This document shows positions 8,112-16,500 of a stretch of 44,326 nucleotides of DNA, in pieces. Made by a program: the position numbers and the translations under genes. Source of the DNA: Oscillospiraceae bacterium (GTDB taxonomy: Bacteria; Bacillota; Clostridia; Oscillospirales; Oscillospiraceae); contig JAFZVM010000001.1 in assembly GCA_017617795.1 (NCBI GenBank), forward strand, positions 1 through 44,326, given 5' to 3'. Positions within the stretch are counted from its first letter, which is position 1; each line of letters starts with the position of its first letter. The notes beneath the pieces were generated by a model. That model worked only from the letters and a program-made list of their open reading frames with translations. It did no database searches and was not told the DNA's origin.

Positions 8112-9107
8112 ATGAATCTTACGCGAACCCTGGCGGCCTTTGTCATATCCCTGGCGGTGACGCTGATCGTCGGCCGCTTTCTCATCCCCTTCCTTCGAAA
8201 GGTCAAAGCGGGACAGAGCATCAAGCGGGACGGTCCGGTCTGGCACATGAGCAAGGAAGGGACCCCCACCATGGGAGGCCTCATGTTCATTGCCGGCATG
8301 CTGGCTGCAGTGCTGATCGCCTGCATCCGGGAGATGCGGGAAGGGGACTGGTCCGCTCCCGCCATGCTGCTTTTCGCCATGGTGCAGGGCGCCATAGGGT
8401 TTACCGATGATCTGGAGAAGATCCGAAAACATGGCAACCAGGGACTGACCGGCTGGCAGAAGTCCATGCTGCAGCTGGTGGTGGCGGTGGCTTTCGTCCT
8501 GCTGCTCCGATATATCGGCTATCTCAGCCCCAACCTGTACATTCCTTTCTTCAACACGGTCATCCCTCTGCCTGAACCGGTCTACGTGGCCTTCTGCGCC
8601 TTCGTGATCCTGGGCACGGTAAACACGGTAAATCTCACGGATGGAGTGGACGGCTTGGTATCGGGCGTCTCCCTGCCGGTGGCTGTTTGCTTTGCCGTTC
8701 TGGCGATCACCTGGCGGATGGAGCCGCAGTCCATTTTTGCCGCCGCCCTTGCGGCGGGTCTCATTGGCTTCCTGGTCTATAACCGCCACCCGGCGAAGGT
8801 ATTCATGGGGGATACGGGCTCCCTGTTTCTGGGCGGCGCGATCTGCGCTCTTGCCTTCGCCATGGATATGCCCCTGGCCCTGGTGCCACTGGGCATCGTA
8901 TATATCGCGGAGGCCATGAGCGATATCCTGCAGGTGGGGTATTTCAAGCTCACCCACGGGAAACGGATCTTCAAAATGGCCCCCATCCATCATCATTTTG
9001 AAAAATGCGGCTGGAGCGAGTGGAAGGTCTTCTGGGTCTTCTCCTGCGTTTCTCTGGCCTTTGCGCTCCTCACCTGGCTTTGCCTGCGGGGGAGATACGG
9101 ACTCTGA
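8112..9107 (+). CDS. mraY: Phospho-N-acetylmuramoyl-pentapeptide transferase MraY
   Basis: MraY transfers phospho-MurNAc-pentapeptide to undecaprenyl phosphate, making lipid I at the inner face of the membrane. The 331-residue polytopic protein has the family motifs: TPTMGGLMFI, the acidic pair in GFTDDLEKI, NLTDGVDGLVSG, FMGDTGSLFLGG and the magnesium/nucleotide-binding MAPIHHHFE near the C-terminus. About ten hydrophobic segments are visible. ATG 8112 is preferred over the GTG at 8100 because GGGAG precedes it at a workable distance and the protein then starts like the family. It lies 26 bases after murE. Confidence 0.97.
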   Translation: MNLTRTLAAFVISLAVTLIVGRFLIPFLRKVKAGQSIKRDGPVWHMSKEGTPTMGGLMFIAGMLAAVLIACIREMREGDWSAPAMLLFAMVQGAIGFTDDLEKIRKHGNQGLTGWQKSMLQLVVAVAFVLLLRYIGYLSPNLYIPFFNTVIPLPEPVYVAFCAFVILGTVNTVNLTDGVDGLVSGVSLPVAVCFAVLAITWRMEPQSIFAAALAAGLIGFLVYNRHPAKVFMGDTGSLFLGGAICALAFAMDMPLALVPLGIVYIAEAMSDILQVGYFKLTHGKRIFKMAPIHHHFEKCGWSEWKVFWVFSCVSLAFALLTWLCLRGRYGL

Positions 9108-9133
9108 TTTCCCGGGAAAGGAAGGACGGACAC

Positions 9134-10396
9134 ATGGCGGAATTTACCGAGTTTCCCCTTGATCTGCCCCAGGCAGAGACGCCGAAGCAGCCGGAAACCC
9201 CGGAAAAACCGGGGAAGGGAAGACGCAGGAGATCGAGGGAAGGCGTCGATCAGAACAGAGGACGGATCGATCTGACCTTTCTTCTGCTGACCCTGTTTCT
9301 TCTGGGCATAGGCCTGGTGATGATGCTCTCCGCCAGCTATGTGAGCGCCTACTATGACACGGTGGGAGGCGGCAATCCCGGCGATCCCCTGTACTATTTC
9401 CGCAGACAGGTACTGCTGGCCATCATTGGACTGATCGCAATGGTCTTCCTGGCCAGACTTCCCTATGGCCTGCTGCGTTGGCCGATGCTGCCCTATATCG
9501 CTCTGGCTGGGGCAGCGGCCCTGATGATCCTGGTCACAGTGATCGGCAAAGCCTCCCACGGCGCCGTACGCTGGGTGCAGATCGGCGGTATCCGGTTCCA
9601 GCCCTCTGAGCTGCTGAAAGCCGCCCTGGTATTCTTCTTTGCGGAATGGGGGAGCCGGCATGCGGACCGGATGGGCTCGTTCAAATACGGGGCGATGCCC
9701 CACCTGATCCTCATGCTTTTCTTCGCCGCTCTGCTCATGCTGCAGCCCCATCTTTCCGCCACCATGATCGTGGTGGGGGTCACCCTCATCATGATGTGGG
9801 CCTCCGGCACGCGGTGGTACTACGTGATCGGCATCCTTGTGATCATGTGGCTCCTGTATCTTTTCGCCATGGCAAACCGGGAATGGCTCACCTCGCTGGT
9901 GGAGAAATTCTCGTATATCTATACCCGGATCGACGCCTGGCAGGACCCGGAAAAGGAAAGACTGGGAGAAGGCTGGCAGATCCTCCAGTCTCTGTATGCC
10001 ATCGGCTCCGGAGGCCTGCTGGGCCTGGGCCTGGGTCAGAGCCGTCAGAAATACCTGTATCTGCCGGAGGAACATAACGACTATATTTTTTCCATCATCT
10101 GCGAGGAGCTGGGCTTCATCGGCGCGGTGCTGATCCTTCTGCTGTTCGCGGTGCTGATCATCCGGGGGTACTGGCTGGCCATGCACTGCCGGAACCGGTT
10201 CGACTCTCTGCTGATCACCGGCTTTACCTCTCTGCTGTTTCTGCAGGTGTTCCTGAACGTCGCGGTCGCCACGAACTTTCTGCCCTCCACCGGTATTTCC
10301 CTTCCGTTTTTCAGCTATGGCGGGACGGCTCTGATCATGCAGCTGGGCGAGGTGGGCCTGATCCTGCTGGCCTCCCGGGGCATACCGGATAAATAA
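9134..10396 (+). CDS. ftsW: Septal peptidoglycan glycosyltransferase FtsW (SEDS family)
   Basis: FtsW polymerises lipid II at the septum in complex with the class B PBP. The 420-residue protein has a 44-residue cytoplasmic tail rich in Pro, Lys and Arg, then about ten membrane helices. SEDS motifs are clear: RWVQIGGIRFQPSELLK, LPEEHNDYIFSIICEELGF in the large outer loop, and STGISLPFFSYGGT close to the end. ATG 9134 follows GGAAAGGAAGG; the open frame extends farther upstream but only into mraY. The gene is in the classical place before murG. RodA is the alternative SEDS protein, but operon position favours FtsW. Confidence 0.94.
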   Translation: MAEFTEFPLDLPQAETPKQPETPEKPGKGRRRRSREGVDQNRGRIDLTFLLLTLFLLGIGLVMMLSASYVSAYYDTVGGGNPGDPLYYFRRQVLLAIIGLIAMVFLARLPYGLLRWPMLPYIALAGAAALMILVTVIGKASHGAVRWVQIGGIRFQPSELLKAALVFFFAEWGSRHADRMGSFKYGAMPHLILMLFFAALLMLQPHLSATMIVVGVTLIMMWASGTRWYYVIGILVIMWLLYLFAMANREWLTSLVEKFSYIYTRIDAWQDPEKERLGEGWQILQSLYAIGSGGLLGLGLGQSRQKYLYLPEEHNDYIFSIICEELGFIGAVLILLLFAVLIIRGYWLAMHCRNRFDSLLITGFTSLLFLQVFLNVAVATNFLPSTGISLPFFSYGGTALIMQLGEVGLILLASRGIPDK

Positions 10397-10412
10397 GAAT
10401 AAGGGGGAAGCC

Positions 10413-11534
10413 ATGCGATTTCTGTTCACCTGCGGGGGGACCGGGGGACATATCAACCCCGCGGTAGCCGCAGCTCAGCGGCTGAAGACGCTGATGCCGG
10501 ACTGCGATATCCTCTTTCTGGGTACGGCGGACAATATGGAGATGGACCTGGTGCCCCGGGAGGGCTTCCCCATCCGGGCGATCCCCGCGGGGAATCTGCA
10601 TCGGAGCCTCAAACCACGGGAAATTGTCCACAATCTCCGATCCGGCGCGCTGCTGCTGGAGGGCATCCGTCAGGCAAAGCGGATCCTGGAGGAATTCCGG
10701 CCGGATGCGGTCCTGGGCACCGGGGGCTATGTCTGCTGCCCTGTGCTGATCGCCGCCTCCCGGTTGAAGATCCCCACGCTGCTCCACGAAGCCAACGCGC
10801 TCCCGGGTCTCACGACACGCCTGCTGGAGAAGCACACGGACCAGCTCATGGTGGCCTTTGAAGAGAGCCGGAAGTTTTACCGGAAACCGGAGAAGGTCGT
10901 ATGCACGGGGATGCCCGTGCGCAGCGGCTTCCGGGATCGGGACCGGGCAATGGCCAGGCAAAGCCTGGGCATCCCGGAGGATCTGCCCCTGATCCTTTCC
11001 TTCGGAGGATCTCTGGGTGCCGTCCGGATGAACGAAGCCCTGGCCGTGATCGCGGCCGGGCAGGAAAAGGAACCTCGATTCCGCCTCCTCCATGCCACCG
11101 GCGGAGGACAGGAGGGATTGGAGAATATGCGCCGCCGCATGGCGGAGCTGGGAGCGGATCAGCCGGAGTATACCCGTCTGGAGCCCTATCTTTATGATAT
11201 GCCCGCGGCCATGGCGGCGGCAGACCTGGTGATCTGCCGGGCGGGAGCCTCCACCCTGGGCGAACTGGCTGCCGCAGGGAAAGCCGCAATTTTGATCCCC
11301 TATCCCTACGCCACCGGAAATCATCAGGAGAAAAACGCCATGATCCCGGAGAACCGCGGCGCCGCGGTCCTGCTTCGGGATGCGGATTGTTCCGCCGAGA
11401 CCCTGGGGGAGGCGATCCGCCGGCTTCTGGAGGATCCGGCTGCTTTGCCGGAAATGGGCAGAAAGATGAAAAGCCTGGATCGGGCGGACGCCCTGGACGC
11501 CATCGTCGATCAGATCCTGCGTCTCTCAGCGTAG
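10413..11534 (+). CDS. murG: Lipid II synthase MurG
   Basis: MurG transfers GlcNAc from UDP-GlcNAc to lipid I, giving lipid II, at the cytoplasmic membrane face. The 373-residue GT-B glycosyltransferase shows the first glycine-rich loop TCGGTGGHINPAVAAA at residues 6-21, HEANALPGLTTRL near 128-140, the third G loop SFGGSLGAVRMNEAL and the UDP-GlcNAc binding block ICRAGASTLGELAAAGKAAI followed by HQEKNA. The ATG has a strong AAGGGGGAAG site and lies 16 bases after ftsW. Confidence 0.97.
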   Translation: MRFLFTCGGTGGHINPAVAAAQRLKTLMPDCDILFLGTADNMEMDLVPREGFPIRAIPAGNLHRSLKPREIVHNLRSGALLLEGIRQAKRILEEFRPDAVLGTGGYVCCPVLIAASRLKIPTLLHEANALPGLTTRLLEKHTDQLMVAFEESRKFYRKPEKVVCTGMPVRSGFRDRDRAMARQSLGIPEDLPLILSFGGSLGAVRMNEALAVIAAGQEKEPRFRLLHATGGGQEGLENMRRRMAELGADQPEYTRLEPYLYDMPAAMAAADLVICRAGASTLGELAAAGKAAILIPYPYATGNHQEKNAMIPENRGAAVLLRDADCSAETLGEAIRRLLEDPAALPEMGRKMKSLDRADALDAIVDQILRLSA

Positions 11535-11591
11535 AACCCTATTTCGGCCTCCGCATAGGATGGCATGAGATCACCTTTCGGAGGACCGGCC

Positions 11592-12857
11592 ATGAGTTCG
11601 ATCTATGTGACGGGGGGAAAACCCCTGTTCGGCGCCCTGCGTGTACAGGGCGCAAAAAACAGCGCCCTGCCCATCCTTTCCGCAGCTGTGCTGGCGGAAG
11701 GAGTGAGCGTGATCCGAAACTGTCCGAAGCTGACGGATACGGAGGCCGCCGTTCGCATCCTGCGGGAGGTGGGCTGCCGCGTCTGGCAGGATGAAGATGC
11801 TTTGTATGTGGATTCCTCCGGCCCCATCCGTCCGGAGATCCCCAGCCGCCTGATGCGGGAGATGCGATCCAGCGTGATCTTTCTGGGCCCGCTTCTGGCC
11901 CGGTGCGGAGAGGCGAGGATGTCTGCACCGGGAGGCTGCGAGATCGGCGCCAGACCCATCGACCTGCACCTGAGCGCCCTGCGCAGTCTGGGGGCGGAGA
12001 TCGATGAGCGGGGAGGCAACCTGGATTGCCGGGCAGCCCGGCTGAGGAGCTGCCGCATCGATCTGCCTTTTCCTAGCGTGGGGGCGACGGAAAATGCGCT
12101 TCTTGCCGCCTGCCTTGGAGACGGGGAGACTGTGATCACCAATGCGGCCAGGGAACCGGAACTCCGGGATCTGGAGGCCTTTCTCAATTCGGCCGGGGCG
12201 TCAGTGAGCGGCGCGGGCAGCGCCGTGATCCGGGTGCAGGGAAAAGCCGACCTGCACGGAGCGGTGCATCGGATCATGCCGGATCGGATCGCCGCGGCGA
12301 CCTGGCTCGCCGCCTGTGCCGCCGCAGGCGGAGACGTGCGTTTGTACGATACCGAGTGGAGGGACTATCGCCCGGTCCTGCGCTCTTTGCGGGAAATGGG
12401 CTGTGAGCTGCATACCGGGGAAAATCTGGTGCGTATACGCAGTCTGGGCAGGCTGAAGGCGGCAAGCCCCATCGTCACCCGGCCGTATCCGGGTTTCCCC
12501 ACGGACGCCCAGCCCCCGCTGATGGCGGCAGCCCTGACAGCGGAGGGAACCACGGCATTTCAGGAGACGATCTTCGAAAGCCGCTTCCGCCATATCCCCG
12601 AACTGCGGCGCATGGGAGCGGATATCCGTACCGAAGGACGCACCGCGGTGGTCTGGGGCGTGCCGAAGCTCTACGGAGCAGAGATGTGCGCGCCGGATCT
12701 TCGGGGAGGCGCGGCATTGATCATCGCCGCCCTGGGGGCAGAAGGGGAGAGCCGCATCTGCGGAGTTCATCACCTGGACCGGGGCTATGCAGCCATAGAA
12801 AAGAGCCTGGCTGAGCTGGGCGCGGAAACAGTACGCAAGGAGGACGGAGATGGATAA
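11592..12857 (+). CDS. murA: UDP-N-acetylglucosamine 1-carboxyvinyltransferase MurA
   Basis: MurA transfers enolpyruvate from PEP to UDP-GlcNAc, the first committed step of peptidoglycan synthesis. The 421-residue protein has the KNSALPILSA substrate block near residues 21-30, the flexible loop PGGCEIGARPIDLHL holding the catalytic cysteine (the fosfomycin target in this family), and FPTDAQPPLMAA with the catalytic aspartate. ATG 11592 is chosen because GGAGG ends 7 bases before it; a longer start at 11565 would add nine atypical residues. murA in place of murB/murC within a dcw operon is seen in several Clostridia. The last eight bases overlap ftsQ. Confidence 0.95.
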   Translation: MSSIYVTGGKPLFGALRVQGAKNSALPILSAAVLAEGVSVIRNCPKLTDTEAAVRILREVGCRVWQDEDALYVDSSGPIRPEIPSRLMREMRSSVIFLGPLLARCGEARMSAPGGCEIGARPIDLHLSALRSLGAEIDERGGNLDCRAARLRSCRIDLPFPSVGATENALLAACLGDGETVITNAAREPELRDLEAFLNSAGASVSGAGSAVIRVQGKADLHGAVHRIMPDRIAAATWLAACAAAGGDVRLYDTEWRDYRPVLRSLREMGCELHTGENLVRIRSLGRLKAASPIVTRPYPGFPTDAQPPLMAAALTAEGTTAFQETIFESRFRHIPELRRMGADIRTEGRTAVVWGVPKLYGAEMCAPDLRGGAALIIAALGAEGESRICGVHHLDRGYAAIEKSLAELGAETVRKEDGDG

Positions 12858-13602
12858 AGCGTTACCGGCGAGGTACCCGGATGCACAGCGTACCGAGCAG
12901 ACGGCAAGGATCATTCGATGGATCCTGGCAGCCCTGTGCATTTTCGCGGCGCTGTACGGTTTCTTGAAAATAACCGATGTACAGATCAGCGGCAATATGG
13001 TATACTCAAATGAAGAAGTTTTATCTGCTTCCGGCCTGCGCAAGGGAACGCCCCTTTTGCTGACCAGAATGGGAGCGGTGAAGCGGGTCGTGGAATCCAA
13101 GCTTCCGGCCGTGGAGAAGGCGGAAGTGCGTATCCGGCTTCCCGGCACCGTGGTCATCCGCATCCGGGAGGGTACGGCCGTGGCCTCCCTCCGGATGGAA
13201 GACGGCCGCAATCTCCTGTTGAGCGCCAAGGGAAAAGTGGTGGGGGAGACTGACGACCCATCGGCGTATATCCGGCTGATCGGCATCACTCCGCTGGAGG
13301 GGGACGTCGGTCGTCTTCTGAAGCTGGACACCGCAGACACCGCCAAGCTGGAATGCCTTTCAGAATTGTTGACTCTTTTGGAAGAACACGGTAGAATAGG
13401 GGAAGTAAGGGAGCTGGATGTGGCCAACCTCACCTCTATCCGTATGAATTATGCGGACCGTTTCCAGGTTCGCCTGGGCGGCGCCGACCGGCTGGCGGAG
13501 AAGCTGGATTTCCTGGAGCAGATCCTGGAAGAACTCACCTATGGTGAGACAGGGACCATCGATCTCACCCGGGAGACAGAAGGGCACTACATCCCGCGGT
13601 AA
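12850..13602 (+). CDS. ftsQ: Cell division protein FtsQ/DivIB
   Basis: The 250-residue protein is bitopic: a short basic cytoplasmic tail, one hydrophobic helix near residues 21-39, a POTRA domain (KITDVQISGNMVYSNEEVL through about residue 110) and a beta-rich FtsQ/DivIB domain. FtsQ/DivIB is the scaffold that holds FtsL/DivIC and regulates septal synthesis. The POTRA phrase ISGN-x-VYSNEEV and the KLPAVEKAEVRIRLPGTVVIRI stretch are typical. ATG 12850 overlaps the end of murA, suggesting translational coupling. Whether it should be called FtsQ or DivIB is naming only. Confidence 0.9.
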   Translation: MDKALPARYPDAQRTEQTARIIRWILAALCIFAALYGFLKITDVQISGNMVYSNEEVLSASGLRKGTPLLLTRMGAVKRVVESKLPAVEKAEVRIRLPGTVVIRIREGTAVASLRMEDGRNLLLSAKGKVVGETDDPSAYIRLIGITPLEGDVGRLLKLDTADTAKLECLSELLTLLEEHGRIGEVRELDVANLTSIRMNYADRFQVRLGGADRLAEKLDFLEQILEELTYGETGTIDLTRETEGHYIPR

Positions 13603-13649
13603 CAGACAGAAACACGGTTAAGAGCGCAAGAGAGAAGGATGATGAAGAG

Positions 13650-14732
13650 ATGTCTGATGTGGTGAACATGAAAGTCGTCGGCGTCGGCGGCGCGGGAAAC
13701 AACGTGGTGAGCCGGATGCGCTCTTCCGGGCTGGACGGCGTCACCTATGTGAACATCAACACCGATCGGCCCACGCTGGTGGCTTCCGCCGCCGATGAGC
13801 GGGTGCAGATCGGCGAAAAGCTTACCCATGGCCAGGGAGCCGGTTCCAAGCCGGAAGTCGGCCGTATGGCGGCGGAGGAGGATCGCAACAATATCCTGCG
13901 GGTGTTTGAGAATACGGACGCCGTCTTCCTCACCGCGGGCATGGGCGGAGGCACAGGCACCGGGGCGATCCCCGTGGTGGCGGATGCCGCCCGGGAACAG
14001 GGCGTGCTGACCATCGCCGTCGTTTCCACCCCCTTCAAGTGGGAAGGTCCCCGCAAGATGCGCACCGCTCTGGCCGGGATCGAAACTCTGCGGGAGAAGG
14101 TGGATACGCTTTTCGTCATCCCCAATGAGAACATCCGGAAGGTTACGGATCAGAACGTAACCTTTGCCAATGCCTTTTCCGTTTCCGATGAAGTCCTGAA
14201 CCGGGCGGTGGGCGGCATTGCCGACCTGCTGCGGAGCACCGGCTTCATCAATCTGGACTTTGCCGACCTGAAAGCCATCCTTCGGCAGTCCGGTCTGGCC
14301 CACCTGGGCATCAGCGAAGCCAGCGGCAAGGGCAAGGTGGACGAGGCGGCAGCGGCCGCCATCCACAGCGACCTGACGGAGACCAGCGTCAACGGAGCCC
14401 GCCGGGTCATTGTCAACATGACGGTTTCTCAGGATCTGCCTATGGAGGACGTGACCACCCTGATGGAAAAGATCCAGGAGGCAGCGCATCCGGATGCCAA
14501 CATCATCTTCGGCCTGGGTTACGACGAGACTTTGGTGGATGCCCTGCGCCTCATCGTGATCGCAACGGATTTCGCCGGGGAAGAAGGCGCCGATGGAAAG
14601 CCTGCCGCTGCGTCGAACGATGCGGCTGCCGCGGCGGTGGAGAAGCAGCGGAGCGGGACCCCGGGCGGAGAAAAGGGCGTCGAAGACGAAGAATGGGACA
14701 AATGGCTGAAGGATCTTTTCGGGAAGCAGTAA
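13650..14732 (+). CDS. ftsZ: Cell division GTPase FtsZ with atypical C-terminus
   Basis: FtsZ polymerises at midcell and recruits the divisome. The 360-residue protein has VGVGGAGNNVVSRM at the N-terminus, the tubulin/FtsZ signature GGGTGTG near residues 99-105, STPFKWEGPRKMRTAL and VDTLFVIPNE, and the T7-loop region NLDFADL. The core is somewhat divergent: GQGAGSKPEVG replaces the usual GLGAGGDPEVG type sequence. An Ala-rich linker (about 310-335) leads to EEWDKWLKDLFGKQ, which is not the usual D-I-P-x-F-L-R peptide that binds FtsA, SepF or ZipA. ftsA is not next to it. GAAGGA lies upstream of ATG 13650. Confidence 0.92.
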   Translation: MSDVVNMKVVGVGGAGNNVVSRMRSSGLDGVTYVNINTDRPTLVASAADERVQIGEKLTHGQGAGSKPEVGRMAAEEDRNNILRVFENTDAVFLTAGMGGGTGTGAIPVVADAAREQGVLTIAVVSTPFKWEGPRKMRTALAGIETLREKVDTLFVIPNENIRKVTDQNVTFANAFSVSDEVLNRAVGGIADLLRSTGFINLDFADLKAILRQSGLAHLGISEASGKGKVDEAAAAAIHSDLTETSVNGARRVIVNMTVSQDLPMEDVTTLMEKIQEAAHPDANIIFGLGYDETLVDALRLIVIATDFAGEEGADGKPAAASNDAAAAAVEKQRSGTPGGEKGVEDEEWDKWLKDLFGKQ

Positions 14733-14763
14733 GCGTCTGAACCGAAGAAGAGGAGGCTGTGCC

Positions 14764-15663
14764 ATGGATATCGTCTTTACTGAGCGTTCCGAGCTGGTGG
14801 ACTGCGGAAAGCTGTACACCTTTGAGATCGCCATGAAGCCCATTCCGGATGAAAGAAAACGGACCATCCGCGTCTGGCTGCCGGAGATCTATGACGGCGT
14901 CAGACGGTTTCCCGTATTGTACATGCATGACGGGCAGTATGTCTTTCCGGAAAACGGCCCCATGCAGGGCATGGGCTCCTGGCAGTTTGCCAGGAAGATC
15001 AGCGAGCTGGAACCGGAGCTCCAGTGCATCGTCGTTGCCATCGACACCTCGAGCGACCGGGGCAGCGAGCTGCTCCCGCCCTATAAACGGAATCCTGCCC
15101 ACCGGATCCCCCGGGACCCCGGCACGCCGGACTATGTCGCCCTGGGCCATCTGTATGCGGACTTCGTGCGGGACACCTTGAAGCCGGTGATCGACCAGCG
15201 TTTTCTGACCCTGCCGGACGCGGCCCATACCGGCGTCGGCGGCTCCTCCATGGGCGGCCTTCAGTCCTACTATATGACCATGAAGGATCCGGATGTGTTC
15301 GGCCGTTCCCTGGATCTGTCCGCAGGACTGGATATTCTGGACGAAAGCTGCCTGGAGATGATCGACAATTACGATCCCAAGCGGTTGGAGAATGCCCGCT
15401 TTTACCTCTACAGCGGCGATCAGGGGATGGATGTGACCATCATGAAGGCCACCATCACCGTATACCTTCGGATGAAGGAAAAACTCGACCTGACGAACCG
15501 TCAGATCTGCATGATCATCGACAGCCGGGAATCCCACTGGGGTACTTCCTGGGGTAAATACCTGCAGAGCGGTCTGCGGTATCTGTTCAGCGAGGACAAC
15601 AGCGTGGAATCGCCTCCCAGATTCACCCAGGATCTTCCCCGGGATAAAGAGCATTCCAGCTGA
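14764..15663 (+). CDS. Alpha/beta-hydrolase fold esterase (enterochelin-esterase/esterase D-like)
   Basis: The 299-residue protein belongs to the putative esterase family (COG2382/COG2819 type): beta strand RFPVLYMHDGQYVF, an oxyanion region, and the nucleophile elbow GVGGSSMGGLQS with the likely catalytic serine, then a late histidine in SRESHWGTSWGKYL. No signal peptide is seen, so it should be cytoplasmic. GAGGAGG precedes ATG 14764. It lies 31 bases after ftsZ and ends at a strong hairpin, so it probably shares dcw transcripts. The substrate cannot be read from the sequence; a link to wall synthesis would be guesswork. Confidence 0.82.
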   Translation: MDIVFTERSELVDCGKLYTFEIAMKPIPDERKRTIRVWLPEIYDGVRRFPVLYMHDGQYVFPENGPMQGMGSWQFARKISELEPELQCIVVAIDTSSDRGSELLPPYKRNPAHRIPRDPGTPDYVALGHLYADFVRDTLKPVIDQRFLTLPDAAHTGVGGSSMGGLQSYYMTMKDPDVFGRSLDLSAGLDILDESCLEMIDNYDPKRLENARFYLYSGDQGMDVTIMKATITVYLRMKEKLDLTNRQICMIIDSRESHWGTSWGKYLQSGLRYLFSEDNSVESPPRFTQDLPRDKEHSS

Positions 15664-15680
15664 GTTCAGGACAACAGAAA

Positions 15681-15710
15681 ACGGGACTGACCGGAAAACG
15701 TCAGTCCCGT
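15681..15710 (+). terminator. Terminator of the dcw-esterase operon
   Basis: An 11-bp perfect stem, ACGGGACTGAC (15681-15691) with GTCAGTCCCGT (15700-15710), encloses an 8-base loop and is followed by the T-rich GTGTTTGTTA. The T-tract is modest. Confidence 0.75.
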
Positions 15711-15764
15711 GTGTTTGTTATGGGAGATAAAGCGCTTGCGGGATGACCGGAGAAAGGCGTACAA

Positions 15765-16436
15765 ATGGATGGAAAACTGTTTGCCCAGGCGATGATCAAA
15801 TTTGTTTTTGGCGTTCTGCTGCTGGGAGCGCTGTTATTCCTGCCCGCAGGGACGTTTGCGTATCCGCAGGGATGGCTCTTCCTGGGGATCCTGTTCATCC
15901 CCATGTTTTTCGCCGGGCTGGTCATGATGCGGAAGGATCCCGACCTGCTGCGGAAACGGCTGAACGCGAAAGAAGAGCAGGGGGATCAGAAAACGGTGAT
16001 CCTCCTCAGCGGACTGATGTTCCTGGCAGCCTTCCTGGCCGCGGGACTGTGCTTTCGCTTCGGCCGGTTTCTTCTGCCCGTCTGGGTATCCCGGGCCGCG
16101 GCAGCCGTTTTCCTCCTGGCCTATGCCCTGTACGGGGAGGTCCTGCGGGAAAACAAATACCTTTCCCGGACGATCGGGGTGCAGGAGGGACAAAAGGTAA
16201 TCGATACCGGCCTGTACGGCGTCATCCGTCATCCCATGTATATGAGCACGCTCCTGCTGTTCCTGGCCATGCCGCTGGTGTTGGGTTCCGTTATCTCCTT
16301 TGTGATCATGCTTTTGTATATCCCCATCATCGGGAAGAGGATGCGCGGGGAGGAGCGGGTCCTTGAGGACGAACTGGATGGATACAGGGAATACAAACAG
16401 CGGGTGAAATACAAGGTGATCCCGTATATCTGGTAA
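15765..16436 (+). CDS. Isoprenylcysteine carboxyl methyltransferase-like membrane protein
   Basis: This 223-residue integral membrane protein has about five hydrophobic helices and the C-terminal ICMT/PEMT motif block: TGLYGVIRHPMYMSTLLLF followed by GEERVLEDELDGYREYKQRV, where the R-H-P-x-Y and E-E motifs bind SAM and the head of the substrate. Bacterial members are SAM-dependent methyltransferases of largely unknown lipid or small-molecule substrates. It has its own gap of about 100 bases and a terminator before it, and is followed by a convergent hydrolase gene across a shared terminator. Confidence 0.85.
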   Translation: MDGKLFAQAMIKFVFGVLLLGALLFLPAGTFAYPQGWLFLGILFIPMFFAGLVMMRKDPDLLRKRLNAKEEQGDQKTVILLSGLMFLAAFLAAGLCFRFGRFLLPVWVSRAAAAVFLLAYALYGEVLRENKYLSRTIGVQEGQKVIDTGLYGVIRHPMYMSTLLLFLAMPLVLGSVISFVIMLLYIPIIGKRMRGEERVLEDELDGYREYKQRVKYKVIPYIW

Positions 16437-16456
16437 AACAGAGCAGAAAGAAAAAT

Positions 16457-16489
16457 GGGCCGGCTGATCGTCTGCAGATCAGCCGGCCC
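16457..16489. terminator. Bidirectional terminator between convergent genes
   Basis: A perfect 13-bp stem, GGGCCGGCTGATC (16457-16469) and GATCAGCCGGCCC (16477-16489), has a 7-base loop. On the minus strand it is followed by ATTTTTCTTTC, a proper U-tract for the hydrolase gene; on the plus strand it can also stop the methyltransferase transcript. Confidence 0.85.
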
Positions 16490-16500
16490 GATGCATATGA

